Assembly (NCBI RefSeq): GCF_041537925.1
Contig: NZ_JBGOSH010000014.1
Location: 1-64,000, forward strand
DNA length: 64,000 nucleotides
Source: Ruegeria_C sp041537925
GTDB lineage: Bacteria > Pseudomonadota > Alphaproteobacteria > Rhodobacterales > Rhodobacteraceae
Reading direction: 5' to 3'
Translations under genes and position numbers: made by a program
Part shown: piece by piece, positions 51,381-60,278 of the stretch
Numbering within the stretch: position 1 is the first letter of the stretch
Layout of the letters: the number at the start of each line of letters is the position of its first letter
The notes under the pieces: generated by a model
What the model saw: the letters and a program-made list of their open reading frames with translations, nothing else
Databases searched by the model: none
What the model was told of the DNA's origin: nothing

Positions 51381-52178
51381 GTGACTTACGAAGACCTAAT
51401 TCCCGTCATCCGGCGGCTGGCAATCGAAGCTGGGGACAAGATCATGCAGATCTACAACTCCGACGATTTCGACGTGAAAGTCAAATCCGATGACAGCCCG
51501 GTCACCGAGGCGGATGAGGCGGCTGACGCATTGATCTCGGCCGGGCTGCGCGCAGCCTTTCCCGATATCCTGCTGGTGACCGAGGAACAGGCGGCCTCGC
51601 ACAGCGCCAAGGGCGACACTTTCCTGATCGTCGATCCGCTGGATGGCACCAAGGAATTCATCCATCGGCGCGGCGACTTCACCGTCAACATCGCGCTGGT
51701 CGAAAACGGCGTGCCGACGCGCGGCGTGGTTTATGCCCCCGCCAAGGGCCGCATGTTCTATACGCAGGCCGATGGCTGCTCGGTCGAAGAAACCGGTGCG
51801 CTGGACAAGGCGACACCGGGTGCGACCGCACCGATTTCGGTGTCAAATTCGGACAATTCCGCGTTGTTGGTGGTCGCCTCGAAATCGCATCGCGATCAGG
51901 CTACCGACGACTACATCAACAAATACAGCGTCAAGGACAGCAAAAGCGCGGGGTCGTCGCTGAAATTCTGTCTGGTCGCCACCGGCGAAGCCGACATCTA
52001 TCCGCGCGTCGGCCGCACCATGGAATGGGACACCGCGGCGGGCCACGCGGTTCTGGCAGGCGCGGGCGGCAAGGTGGTGCGCTTTGACACCCATGAACCG
52101 CTGGCCTACGGCAAGGACGGCTATGCCAACCCGTTCTTCATCGCCTATGCGCCAGGCGTCGAGCTGAAAGAAGCCTGA
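51381..52178 (+). CDS. cysQ: 3'(2'),5'-bisphosphate nucleotidase CysQ
   Basis: A 265-residue inositol-monophosphatase-fold enzyme. Metal-binding motifs are SPVTEADEAAD, VTEEQAA, VDPLDGTKEFIHR and EWDTAAGHAVL. It removes PAP, the inhibitory by-product of sulfotransferases using PAPS, and regulates sulfate activation. GTG 51381 with GGAG eight bases upstream; ATG 51342 and 51306 are alternatives. Its TGA shares an A with the kdsB ATG. A sulfotransferase gene lies in the same island at 58845, which gives it a clear partner (inference). Confidence 0.92.
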   Translation: MTYEDLIPVIRRLAIEAGDKIMQIYNSDDFDVKVKSDDSPVTEADEAADALISAGLRAAFPDILLVTEEQAASHSAKGDTFLIVDPLDGTKEFIHRRGDFTVNIALVENGVPTRGVVYAPAKGRMFYTQADGCSVEETGALDKATPGATAPISVSNSDNSALLVVASKSHRDQATDDYINKYSVKDSKSAGSSLKFCLVATGEADIYPRVGRTMEWDTAAGHAVLAGAGGKVVRFDTHEPLAYGKDGYANPFFIAYAPGVELKEA

Positions 52179-52978
52179 TGTCCGTCCTGATCGTCATCCC
52201 CGCGCGCTACCCCTCGACCCGCTATCCTGGCAAGCCGCTGGTTCCGCTCAAAGGTGCGACTGGCACGTCGCAGACTCTGATCGAACGCTCCTGGCGCGCG
52301 GCGTGCGCCGTCTCCGGCGTCGATCGTGTTGTGGTGGCCACCGATGACGACCGCATCCGCGACGCGGCTGAAGCATTCGGGGCCGAGGTCGTGATGACCT
52401 CGGACACCTGCCGCAACGGCACCGAACGTTGCGCCGAGGCGCATGAGGCGCTGGGTGGCGATTATGAGATTATCGTGAACTTGCAGGGTGACGCGCCGCT
52501 GACCCCGCATTGGTTTGTCGAGGATCTGATCGCGGCCCTGCGCAACCTGCCCGGTGCGGGCGTGGCAACGCCGGTCCTGCGCTGCGATGGCGCAGCGCTG
52601 AACAGCTTCCTGCATGACCGCAAAAACGACCGCGTCGGGGGGACCACGGCGGTGTTTTCAGCCAACCACACCGCGATGTATTTCTCGAAAGAAGTCGTGC
52701 CCTACACCAGCCAGATCTATGCCGATGACGCACCGACCCCAGTCTTTCACCATGTTGGCGTCTATGCTTACCGGCCCGAGGCGCTGTCCTCGTACCCGGC
52801 CTGGCCGATCGGACCGCTGGAACAGCTGGAAGGGTTGGAACAGTTGCGCTTCATGGAACAGGGGCACCGCGTTCTGTGTACCGAGGTCGATGCCAGGGGC
52901 CGTCAGTTCTGGGAACTCAACAACCCCGAGGATGTGCCCCGGCTAGAAGCGATGATGCAGGAAATGGGGATAGAATGA
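52178..52978 (+). CDS. kdsB: 3-deoxy-manno-octulosonate cytidylyltransferase (CMP-Kdo synthetase)
   Basis: A 266-residue nucleotidyltransferase activating Kdo with CTP. VIPARYPSTRYPGKPLVPL, VATDDDRIRDAAEAFG, TGTERC-type CRNGTERCAEA and NLQGDAPL are clear. Beside kpsM-type export, it likely supplies Kdo for capsule rather than core lipid A; other genes of the Kdo pathway are not in view. Confidence 0.92.
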   Translation: MSVLIVIPARYPSTRYPGKPLVPLKGATGTSQTLIERSWRAACAVSGVDRVVVATDDDRIRDAAEAFGAEVVMTSDTCRNGTERCAEAHEALGGDYEIIVNLQGDAPLTPHWFVEDLIAALRNLPGAGVATPVLRCDGAALNSFLHDRKNDRVGGTTAVFSANHTAMYFSKEVVPYTSQIYADDAPTPVFHHVGVYAYRPEALSSYPAWPIGPLEQLEGLEQLRFMEQGHRVLCTEVDARGRQFWELNNPEDVPRLEAMMQEMGIE

Positions 52979-53017
52979 CCAGATTCCGCGCAATTACAGG
53001 ATAAGGCAAGGCAGTTC

Positions 53018-54001
53018 ATGACGAATATTTTGGTAACCGGCGGCGCGGGCTATATCGGCTCGCACGCCTGCAAGGCGCTTGCCGCGGCGGGATTCACTCC
53101 TGTCACCTTCGACAATCTGGTGACCGGCTGGCAGGACGCCGTCAAATTCGGCCCCTTCGAACAGGGCGACCTGCTGGACCGCGCGCGGTTGGATCAGATC
53201 TTTGCCACATATCAGCCCGCCGCCGTGATGCATTTCGCGGCACTCAGCCAAGTGGGTGAGGCGATGTCAGAGCCAGGCCGCTACTGGTCGAACAACGTGA
53301 CCGGCTCGCTGAACCTGATTGAGGCGGCGGTGGCCGCGGGGTGTCTGGATTTCGTGTTCTCCTCGACCTGCGCCACCTATGGCGAGCATGACAATGTGGT
53401 ACTGGACGAGGACACGCCGCAACTGCCACTCAACGCTTATGGTGCCTCGAAACGCGCGATCGAGGATATCCTTGTCGATTTCGAAGCCGCCCATGGGCTA
53501 CGCCACGTAGTCTTCCGCTACTTCAACGTGGCAGGTGCCGACCCCGAGGGCGAGGTGGGCGAGTTCCATCGTCCCGAGACCCATCTGGTGCCGCTGATGC
53601 TGGACGCCATCGACGGCAAGCGCGCGGCACTGACCGTTTTCGGCACCGATTACGATACGCCTGATGGCACCTGCATCCGGGACTATGTGCATGTCTGCGA
53701 TCTGGTGGATGCGCATGTGCTGGGGTTGAACTGGCTACGCGAGGGCAAGGGCAGCCGAGTGTTCAATCTGGGCACCGGATCGGGGTTTTCGGTGCGCGAA
53801 GTGATCGATCATTCGAAATCGGTCACCAATCGCGAGGTCCCCTATGAGATCGGTCCGCGCCGTGCGGGGGATTGCACCAAGCTGGTCTCGGGCTCGGTCC
53901 GCGCCTTGCAGGAGCTGGGCTGGAAGCCGGAGCGCTCGAAGCTCGACCTGATGATCGCCGATGCCTGGCGCTGGCATCAGAACGGGCATTACGAGACGTA
54001 A
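53018..54001 (+). CDS. galE: UDP-glucose 4-epimerase
   Basis: A 327-residue extended SDR. NAD-binding VTGGAGYIGSHACKALAA, catalytic YGASKRAIE and the FNVAGADPEGEVGE and DTPDGTCIRDYVHVCDLVD regions are GalE marks. It makes UDP-galactose (or GalNAc) for the glycan. 39 bases after kdsB; 4 bases before the glycosyltransferase. Confidence 0.92.
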   Translation: MTNILVTGGAGYIGSHACKALAAAGFTPVTFDNLVTGWQDAVKFGPFEQGDLLDRARLDQIFATYQPAAVMHFAALSQVGEAMSEPGRYWSNNVTGSLNLIEAAVAAGCLDFVFSSTCATYGEHDNVVLDEDTPQLPLNAYGASKRAIEDILVDFEAAHGLRHVVFRYFNVAGADPEGEVGEFHRPETHLVPLMLDAIDGKRAALTVFGTDYDTPDGTCIRDYVHVCDLVDAHVLGLNWLREGKGSRVFNLGTGSGFSVREVIDHSKSVTNREVPYEIGPRRAGDCTKLVSGSVRALQELGWKPERSKLDLMIADAWRWHQNGHYET

Positions 54002-54005
54002 TCCG

Positions 54006-55055
54006 ATGCGTGCTGTCGCCTCCGACCCGCCGACCGCCATAGGGTTGAAAGACGCCTATCGCTTGCGATGGAAGCGGCGGCGGTTACTGTGGCGGTCCTG
54101 GCGCAGCCGCCACCATCTGCTGGCGCTGGTGGATCGGACGACGCTGATCGCGCCAGAGGATATCCTGCTGGTTGCCACGATGCGCAATGAGTTCACCCGG
54201 TTGCCGCATTTTCTGGACTATTACCGCGAGCTGGGCATCAATCACTTTCTAATTGTCGACAATGGCAGCGACGACGGCACTACCGAGTTGCTGCGCGATC
54301 AACCGGATGTATCGCTGTGGCATACGGATGCCTCTTATCGCGACGCGCGATTCGGCCTCGACTGGGTGACGTGGTTGCAGATGCGCTATGCGCATGGGCA
54401 TTGGGTACTGATGGCGGACGCGGATGAGCTGCTGGTCTTTGCCCATTGCGACCGCTCAGGATTGCGCGATCTGACCGGCTGGCTCGACACGCAGAACCGT
54501 CAGGTATTTGGCGCACTGATGCTGGATCTTTATCCCAAAGGACCGATCGGCGCGCAAAGCCAGGATCCGGCGACCAACCCGCTGGACGTGGTGAACGGGT
54601 TCGATCCTGGCCCCTATCGCGGGCAGTGGCAGGTGCCGCTAGGCAATCTCTGGGTGCAGGGCGGTGCGCGCGAAAGAGTATTCTTTTCCAACCGGCCCGA
54701 ACGTTCACCCACGCTCAACAAGATCCCGCTGGTGCGCTGGTCTCGGCGGTTTGCTTACGTGAATTCCTGCCACTCGATCCTGCCACGCGATTTGAATTTC
54801 GCTTATGACGGGCCCGGAGGCACGACGCCTTCGGGCGTGTTGCTGCACATTAAATTCCAGCCCGATATACTGCCCAAAACGGTGATAGAACGTCAGCGCG
54901 GACAACATTTCACCCATCCCGAGGATTTTGGTCCTTATTACGACCAGATTGCCGCCGCCCCGACCCTCTGGACCGCGCAAACGCAGCGTTACGAGGACTG
55001 GCAGCAGCTAGAGCGGTTGGGTCTGCTCAACAGCGGCGGCTGGGGCGGGCGATGA
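54006..55055 (+). CDS. Glycosyltransferase family 2-like (Glyco_tranf_2_4), copy A
   Basis: A 349-residue cytoplasmic transferase. LLVATMRNEFTRLPHFLDYY, then IVDNGSDDGTTELL (sugar-nucleotide site) and MADADELLVF (metal-binding DxD-like) are typical. The later NKIPLVRWSRRFAYVNSCHS and LLHIKFQPDIL recur in copy B at 56131. The two are roughly half-identical by eye in the core, pointing to duplication. ATG 54006 follows galE by 4 bases. Confidence 0.87.
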   Translation: MRAVASDPPTAIGLKDAYRLRWKRRRLLWRSWRSRHHLLALVDRTTLIAPEDILLVATMRNEFTRLPHFLDYYRELGINHFLIVDNGSDDGTTELLRDQPDVSLWHTDASYRDARFGLDWVTWLQMRYAHGHWVLMADADELLVFAHCDRSGLRDLTGWLDTQNRQVFGALMLDLYPKGPIGAQSQDPATNPLDVVNGFDPGPYRGQWQVPLGNLWVQGGARERVFFSNRPERSPTLNKIPLVRWSRRFAYVNSCHSILPRDLNFAYDGPGGTTPSGVLLHIKFQPDILPKTVIERQRGQHFTHPEDFGPYYDQIAAAPTLWTAQTQRYEDWQQLERLGLLNSGGWGGR

Positions 55056-55167
55056 CGGGGCTTGGCCAAGACCTATCGACCTTGCCACGTTAACTGGGTA
55101 AGGCAGGCCGGAACGGCACCCGACGACCACAAGATGGACGAGAGCAGAAAAGACACGGAGGCAAGCC

Positions 55168-55929
55168 ATGTTCACCAAAGCGCGTAAAATGTTCTACCGC
55201 GCTCGTGGGTATTACAACGGCAAGCTGAATGGCGAACCATTCCGGTTGGATCCCTATCACTCGAAATTCTGGCGCAAGGTCACCGCAGGCCAGTGGGAGC
55301 CCGAGACCTTTGCCGTTCTCGACCAGCATTTGTCGCCAGATCACGACTATGTAGATATCGGCGCCTGGGCCGGACCGACCGTTCTTTACGCGTCGCGGCG
55401 CGCCCGTCATGTCTGGTGTTTCGAACCTGACCCGGTGGCCTACCGCCATCTGATCTGGAACCTTGAACTGAACAACATCCGCAATGTCTCGGCCTTTGGC
55501 GTGGCACTTTGGAAAGAGACCGGCATCGTCCGCATGGCCAGCCTCGGCGGCGAGGCAGGCGACTCGATGACTTCTGTGCTGGGCGACCCGGAACTTGGCA
55601 CCGATGTGATCGGCATCACATGGGACCAGATCGTGCAAGCGGTTGACCTGAATGGTGTTTCACTGGTCAAGATGGATGTGGAGGGGGCAGAGTTTTCGCT
55701 GCTGCCGACGCTTTTGCCCTGGCTGGAGGCGCAGCGCCCGTCGCTGTACCTGTCGACCCATGCACCTTTTATAAATGAGGACATGCGCCCCGACGCAATG
55801 CGTACGCTCGCCGATGGCCTGGCCTTCTACCAACATTGCCAAATGGATGGCACCACAAGACCTAACGCACAAGCGATGCAGAGTCCGCGCGCGCTGGGCC
55901 AGTTTCCCAGTTTTCTGTTCAAGGGGTGA
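55168..55929 (+). CDS. FkbM-family methyltransferase
   Basis: A 253-residue SAM-dependent methyltransferase. SAM motif DYVDIGAWAGPTVLYASR; then CFEPDPVAYRHLIWNLELN; and FkbM's LVKMDVEGAEFSLLP. In polysaccharide clusters these O-methylate sugars. ACGGAGG precedes ATG 55168. The 112 bases between it and copy A hold nothing I recognise. Confidence 0.88.
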   Translation: MFTKARKMFYRARGYYNGKLNGEPFRLDPYHSKFWRKVTAGQWEPETFAVLDQHLSPDHDYVDIGAWAGPTVLYASRRARHVWCFEPDPVAYRHLIWNLELNNIRNVSAFGVALWKETGIVRMASLGGEAGDSMTSVLGDPELGTDVIGITWDQIVQAVDLNGVSLVKMDVEGAEFSLLPTLLPWLEAQRPSLYLSTHAPFINEDMRPDAMRTLADGLAFYQHCQMDGTTRPNAQAMQSPRALGQFPSFLFKG

Positions 55930-56017
55930 GGGGCGAAGCAAATTTCCCCGCGACCCGGTTTTGCCCATCACTTAGGCACCGAGGCGTGACACAAAAGCCA
56001 AAAAGATAGCGCATTTT

Positions 56018-56051
56018 AACCCAATTGATATTCAATACGATTAAATGGGTT
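56018..56051. promoter_or_regulatory. Nested palindromes in the AT-rich gap before the second glycosyltransferase
   Basis: AACCCA and TGGGTT bracket a region whose inner part contains ATTGA-TAT-TCAAT, a perfect 13-base palindrome (56024-56036). The 201-base gap is clearly AT-richer than its surroundings. It is a candidate promoter/operator for the 56131-60278 genes; no sigma-70 boxes are convincing. Confidence 0.45.
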
Positions 56052-56130
56052 ATATGTTGAATCATCGCTCCATGTCGGGTCGTTCCGGCTAGGGCCCGTC
56101 CAGGCGTACCACTCAAAGGTTGGACATGTC

Positions 56131-57141
56131 GTGAGTCTGTGGGATTCCTATCGTATGAGGTTGCGGCGCCGGCGCCGACTGCTGCGGTGCCTTCGGAAAG
56201 GTCGCGAGCTGTCAAATGTTCATGACAATACCAGTGCAATCAAACCCGGCGATGTCCTGCTGGTCAGCACCATCCGCAACGAAAAGATCAGGCTGCCTTA
56301 TTTCCTGAAATACTACCGCGAGATGGGTATCGACCATTTCCTGCTGGTCGATAACGACAGCAGTGACGGCACGCTGGAGTACCTATCGGGGCAAAGCGAC
56401 ATCTCGGTCTGGCACACGCGTCACAGCTACCGCCGCGCGACCCACGGCGTGGACTGGATGAATTACCTCAAGCGGAGCTATGCGCACGGCCACTGGACGC
56501 TGGTTGTCGATCCGGACGAGTTCTTTATCTACCCGTTCTGTGACACCCGCCCGATCCAGGCATTGACCGACTGGCTTGACGGGTCCTCGATCCGCAGCTT
56601 CAGCGCCATGCTGGTTGATGTCTATCCCAAGGGGAAACTGGGCGATATGCCCTATCAGCCCGGTCAGGACCCGCTGGAAATCGCGCAATGGTTCGACAGC
56701 GGCAATTACTCAATCACCAAAAACCCCACCTATGGCAATCTGTGGATTCAGGGTGGGCCGCGCAGCCGTGCTTTCTTTGCCGACCAGCCAAAAAAGGCCC
56801 CAGCGCTGAACAAGATTCCGCTGGTCAAGTGGCACCGCAAATACGCCTATGTCAGTTCCACACATGCGCTGCTGCCACGCGGCCTGAACCAGGTTTATGA
56901 AGAATGGGGCGGCGAAAAAGCCAGCGGCGCGCTGCTGCACACCAAGTTTCTGGACACATTTTCGGCCAAGGCAAAGGAAGAAGTGCAGCGCAATCAGCAC
57001 TATGCCAACTCGGCCGAATACCACGCCTATGAGACGGCAACGCAAGATCTTCCGGACATGTGGTGCAAATGGTCCGAAAGATACATTAACTGGCGCCAGC
57101 TCGAGATCCTCGGTCTCATGTCCAAGGGGAACTGGGCATGA
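56131..57141 (+). CDS. Glycosyltransferase family 2-like (Glyco_tranf_2_4), copy B
   Basis: A 336-residue paralogue of the 54006 protein. VLLVSTIRNEKIRLPYFLKYY, LVDNDSSDGTLEYL and VVDPDEFFIYPF are its nucleotide and metal sites; NKIPLVKWHRKYAYVSSTHA matches copy A's block. Start is GTG 56131; the ATG five bases upstream runs into a stop at once. Its ATG-overlap (ATGA) with the next gene implies coupled translation. Confidence 0.87.
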   Translation: MSLWDSYRMRLRRRRRLLRCLRKGRELSNVHDNTSAIKPGDVLLVSTIRNEKIRLPYFLKYYREMGIDHFLLVDNDSSDGTLEYLSGQSDISVWHTRHSYRRATHGVDWMNYLKRSYAHGHWTLVVDPDEFFIYPFCDTRPIQALTDWLDGSSIRSFSAMLVDVYPKGKLGDMPYQPGQDPLEIAQWFDSGNYSITKNPTYGNLWIQGGPRSRAFFADQPKKAPALNKIPLVKWHRKYAYVSSTHALLPRGLNQVYEEWGGEKASGALLHTKFLDTFSAKAKEEVQRNQHYANSAEYHAYETATQDLPDMWCKWSERYINWRQLEILGLMSKGNWA

Positions 57142-58838
57142 GCAGCGTTGGCATCGTCATGCTGGTCCATAGCGCGCTGGATCGCGCCGAGCAGGTGGCG
57201 CGCCATTGGCGCGCGGCTGGCTGCCCGGTCGTCATTCACGTAGACCGGAAGGTGCCCCGCCCGATCTATGACGCCTTCCGCACGGCCTGTGCAAACGACC
57301 CACAGATCCTGTTCAGCAAACGCCACACATGCGAATGGGGCACATGGGGCATCGTTGCCGCCTCGCAATCCGCCTCGGAAATGATGCTTGAGACGTTTGC
57401 CGATGTGCGCCATGTCTACCTTGCCTCGGGGGCCTGCCTGCCGCTGCGGCCGGTACAGGAACTTATCGATTATCTGGCCGACCGGCCCCGCACCGATTTC
57501 GTCGAAAGCGCCACCACCGCCGATGTGCCCTGGACCGTTGGCGGGCTGGACAGCGAACGGTTCACCTTGCGCTTCCCGTTCTCGTGGCGGAAAAACCGGT
57601 TCCTGTTCGACAAATTCGTCGCTCTTCAGCGCGCGCTGGGCCTAAAGCGCAAGATTCCCGAAGGGCTGACGCCTCATATGGGCAGCCAGTGGTGGTGCCT
57701 GACGCGCCAGACCCTGTCTGCAATCCTTCAGGACCCCAATCGTGCACGTTATGACCGGTATTTCCGGCAGGTCTGGATCCCCGACGAAAGCTACTACCAA
57801 ACCCTGGCGCGGCTCTATTCCGGCCGTATCGAAAGCCGGTCACTAACTCTGTCGAAGTTCGATTTCAGAGGCAAGCCGCATATTTTCTATGACGATCACC
57901 TGCAGCTCTTGCGGCGGTCCGACTGCTTTGTGGCCCGCAAGATCTGGCCGCGCGCCAATCGTCTCTATCAGGCATTTCTGACCGACCAGTCTGAGGCGAT
58001 GAAACGGACTGAGCCCAATCCCGGCAAGATCGACCGCATTTTTGCCAAGGCGGTAGAACGGCGCACGCGCGGGCGCGACGGGCTGTATATGCAAAGCCGT
58101 TTTCCCAAGCATGGCAACGAAAACGGGCTGACATCGAACCCCTATTCCCTATTCCAGGGTTTTACCGAGTTGTTCGAAAATTTCGAACCCTGGCTGAAAA
58201 AGGCGACCGGAATGCGCGTGCATGGCCACCTGTTCGCGCCTGATCGCGTGCAATTCGCCGGGGGCGACACAATGATCAACGGCGCGCTCTGCGACAATGC
58301 GGTAATGCGCGACTATAATCCGACTGCCTTTCTGACCAACCTGATCTGGAACACGCGCGGCGAGCGGCAGTGTTTCCAGTTCGGTCCCGGCGACAATCAG
58401 GCTATCAACGGTCTGGTGGCACGCGATACCAACGCCCAAATCTCGGTGATCACGGGCGCTTGGGCAGTCCCGTTATTCCGGTCGAACCGAAATTTCGCTG
58501 ATCTGCGTGCCGAAGCCGCGCGCCTGCAAAAGATTGAGAGTGAGCATCTGACTATCCTGCGCTCTGGCCTGACCAAGGCGCGGGTGCGGATCTGGACCAT
58601 GGCCGAATTCGTGGAATCCCCGATGGAACCGGTACAGATGATCATTGACGAGATCGCCACAGCCCCAACATCCCAGCTGACCGAGGCCCCGAAGATGGTC
58701 GATCTCAGCGGCTTTGGGCAGTTCCTGCAAAATCTCAAGAACCAGGGCATGCACCCTTATCTGATGGGCGATTTCCCAGTTGAACCGGATCCGGTCAACC
58801 CACCGAAATCGCTGCGTAAACCCTATCTGGTGCGTTGA
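57138..58838 (+). CDS. GT14-like (Core-2/I-branching) glycosyltransferase with a long C-terminal extension
   Basis: A 566-residue protein. The N-terminal 260 residues look like the beta-1,6-N-acetylglucosaminyltransferase (Branch) family: VGIVMLVHSALDRAEQVARH, VIHVDRKVPR, WGTWGIVAASQSASEMML and MGSQWWCLTRQTLSAIL. The C-terminal about 300 residues are not known to me; KATGMRVHGHLFAPDRVQFA and GPGDNQAINGLVARD stand out. Only 6 bases separate it from the sulfotransferase, suggesting sequential action on one glycan. Confidence 0.8.
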   Translation: MSSVGIVMLVHSALDRAEQVARHWRAAGCPVVIHVDRKVPRPIYDAFRTACANDPQILFSKRHTCEWGTWGIVAASQSASEMMLETFADVRHVYLASGACLPLRPVQELIDYLADRPRTDFVESATTADVPWTVGGLDSERFTLRFPFSWRKNRFLFDKFVALQRALGLKRKIPEGLTPHMGSQWWCLTRQTLSAILQDPNRARYDRYFRQVWIPDESYYQTLARLYSGRIESRSLTLSKFDFRGKPHIFYDDHLQLLRRSDCFVARKIWPRANRLYQAFLTDQSEAMKRTEPNPGKIDRIFAKAVERRTRGRDGLYMQSRFPKHGNENGLTSNPYSLFQGFTELFENFEPWLKKATGMRVHGHLFAPDRVQFAGGDTMINGALCDNAVMRDYNPTAFLTNLIWNTRGERQCFQFGPGDNQAINGLVARDTNAQISVITGAWAVPLFRSNRNFADLRAEAARLQKIESEHLTILRSGLTKARVRIWTMAEFVESPMEPVQMIIDEIATAPTSQLTEAPKMVDLSGFGQFLQNLKNQGMHPYLMGDFPVEPDPVNPPKSLRKPYLVR

Positions 58839-58844
58839 CGCAAA

Positions 58845-60278
58845 ATGCCCGCCAAATTCGACTATTTCATTGTCTTCGCCGAGATGCGCACCGGTTCGAA
58901 CTTTCTTGAGGCCAATCTAAATGCGCTGCCCGGCGTCACCAGCTATGGAGAGGCGTTCAATCCACATTTCATTGGCGGCCCGAAATATTCCGAGATTCTG
59001 AACATCTCGCAAGAAGCACGCGACCGCGACCCGCTTTCCCTGTTAGCCGCAATCCGCGAAGTACCTGGCACGCTTGGCGGGTTTCGGTATTTCCACGATC
59101 ACGATCCGCGGATTCTGGGTCATGCGCTGTCCGACCCGAGTTGCGCCAAGATCATCCTGACTCGCAACCCGCTGGACAGCTATGTCTCGTGGAAGATCGC
59201 GCGCACGACCAAGCAATGGAAACTCACCAACGTCAAGAAACGCCGGAATGCCAAAACCAGATTCGACGGGCCGGAGTTTCTGGGCCATGTCGAATCCACC
59301 CAGACTTTTCAGGTCACCCTACTGAATACACTGCAAAAAGCGGGACAGACGGCGTTTTATATGGCCTATGAAGACCTACAAAGCGTCGAGATACTGAATG
59401 GCTTGGCCACCTGGCTTGGCGTTGACGGGCGGTTGAACGAGCTGGATCAGAGCCTAACGCGACAGAATCCTGAACCGGTCGAGGCCAAGGTGTCAAACCC
59501 GCGCGAGATGGCAAAGGCTCTGGCAGAGTTGGACCGGTTCAATTTGACCCGCACGCCAAATTTCGAACCCCGCCGGGGTCCGGCAGTGCCTGGCTATGTG
59601 CTGGGGTCGGAAACCCCGTTGATGTTTATGCCGGTGCGCGGCGGGCCTGAGGCCGAGGTCCAGCAATGGATGGCCGCGATTGATGATGTGCCCGTGGGCA
59701 ACCTGACCTCAGGTGCCAACCAGAAAACCATCCGTCACTGGATGCGGGAACGCCCTGAACACCGCCGCTTTACGGTTCTGCGCCATCCGTTGGCCCGCGC
59801 GCATTCGGTTTTTTGCCGCCAAATTCTGGGAACCGAGCAAGGCAGCTATCTGAGGATTCGGCGATTACTCAGAGATTACCACAAGATCCCGCTTCCGACC
59901 GAGGCGCCCGATGAGAGCTATTCCAAAGACGGTCACCGTGCCGCATTCGAGGCGTTCCTGGGCTTTCTCCGGCAGAACCTGGCGGGACAGACATCGATCC
60001 GTGTGGATGGAACCTGGGGCAGTCAGACCGAAACCCTCGCAGGATTTGCCGGTTTTGCCCTACCGGATATGGTCCTGCGCGAAGATGAGATGCCCACGCA
60101 GCTTCCCGCCCTTGCCCGGCAATTGGGCCGCACGGACGCACCGGTGCCAAAAATTGCCCCCGATGATACGCCTTATGCTCTGGCCGATATTTATGATGCC
60201 GATCTGGAGCAGGCCTGCGCCGAAATCTATCAACGCGACTATATCCAGTTTGGCTTCACCGCTTGGTCTGCACCTTAG
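58845..60278 (+). CDS. Sulfotransferase, two-domain
   Basis: A 477-residue protein. Domain 1 (1-230) has the PAPS 5'-phosphosulfate loop EMRTGSNFLEANL (residues 13-25) and 3'-phosphate motif LTRNPLDSYVSWKIART (105-121), like Stf0-type carbohydrate sulfotransferases. Domain 2 (from about 250) carries a second 3'-phosphate-type motif, VLRHPLARAHSVFCRQIL (311-328), but a weaker P-loop-like start (FMPVRGG). The second half may be degenerate or have another role. With CysQ in the island this implies sulfation of the glycan. Its stop overlaps the convergent L,D-transpeptidase gene by four bases. Confidence 0.85.
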   Translation: MPAKFDYFIVFAEMRTGSNFLEANLNALPGVTSYGEAFNPHFIGGPKYSEILNISQEARDRDPLSLLAAIREVPGTLGGFRYFHDHDPRILGHALSDPSCAKIILTRNPLDSYVSWKIARTTKQWKLTNVKKRRNAKTRFDGPEFLGHVESTQTFQVTLLNTLQKAGQTAFYMAYEDLQSVEILNGLATWLGVDGRLNELDQSLTRQNPEPVEAKVSNPREMAKALAELDRFNLTRTPNFEPRRGPAVPGYVLGSETPLMFMPVRGGPEAEVQQWMAAIDDVPVGNLTSGANQKTIRHWMRERPEHRRFTVLRHPLARAHSVFCRQILGTEQGSYLRIRRLLRDYHKIPLPTEAPDESYSKDGHRAAFEAFLGFLRQNLAGQTSIRVDGTWGSQTETLAGFAGFALPDMVLREDEMPTQLPALARQLGRTDAPVPKIAPDDTPYALADIYDADLEQACAEIYQRDYIQFGFTAWSAP

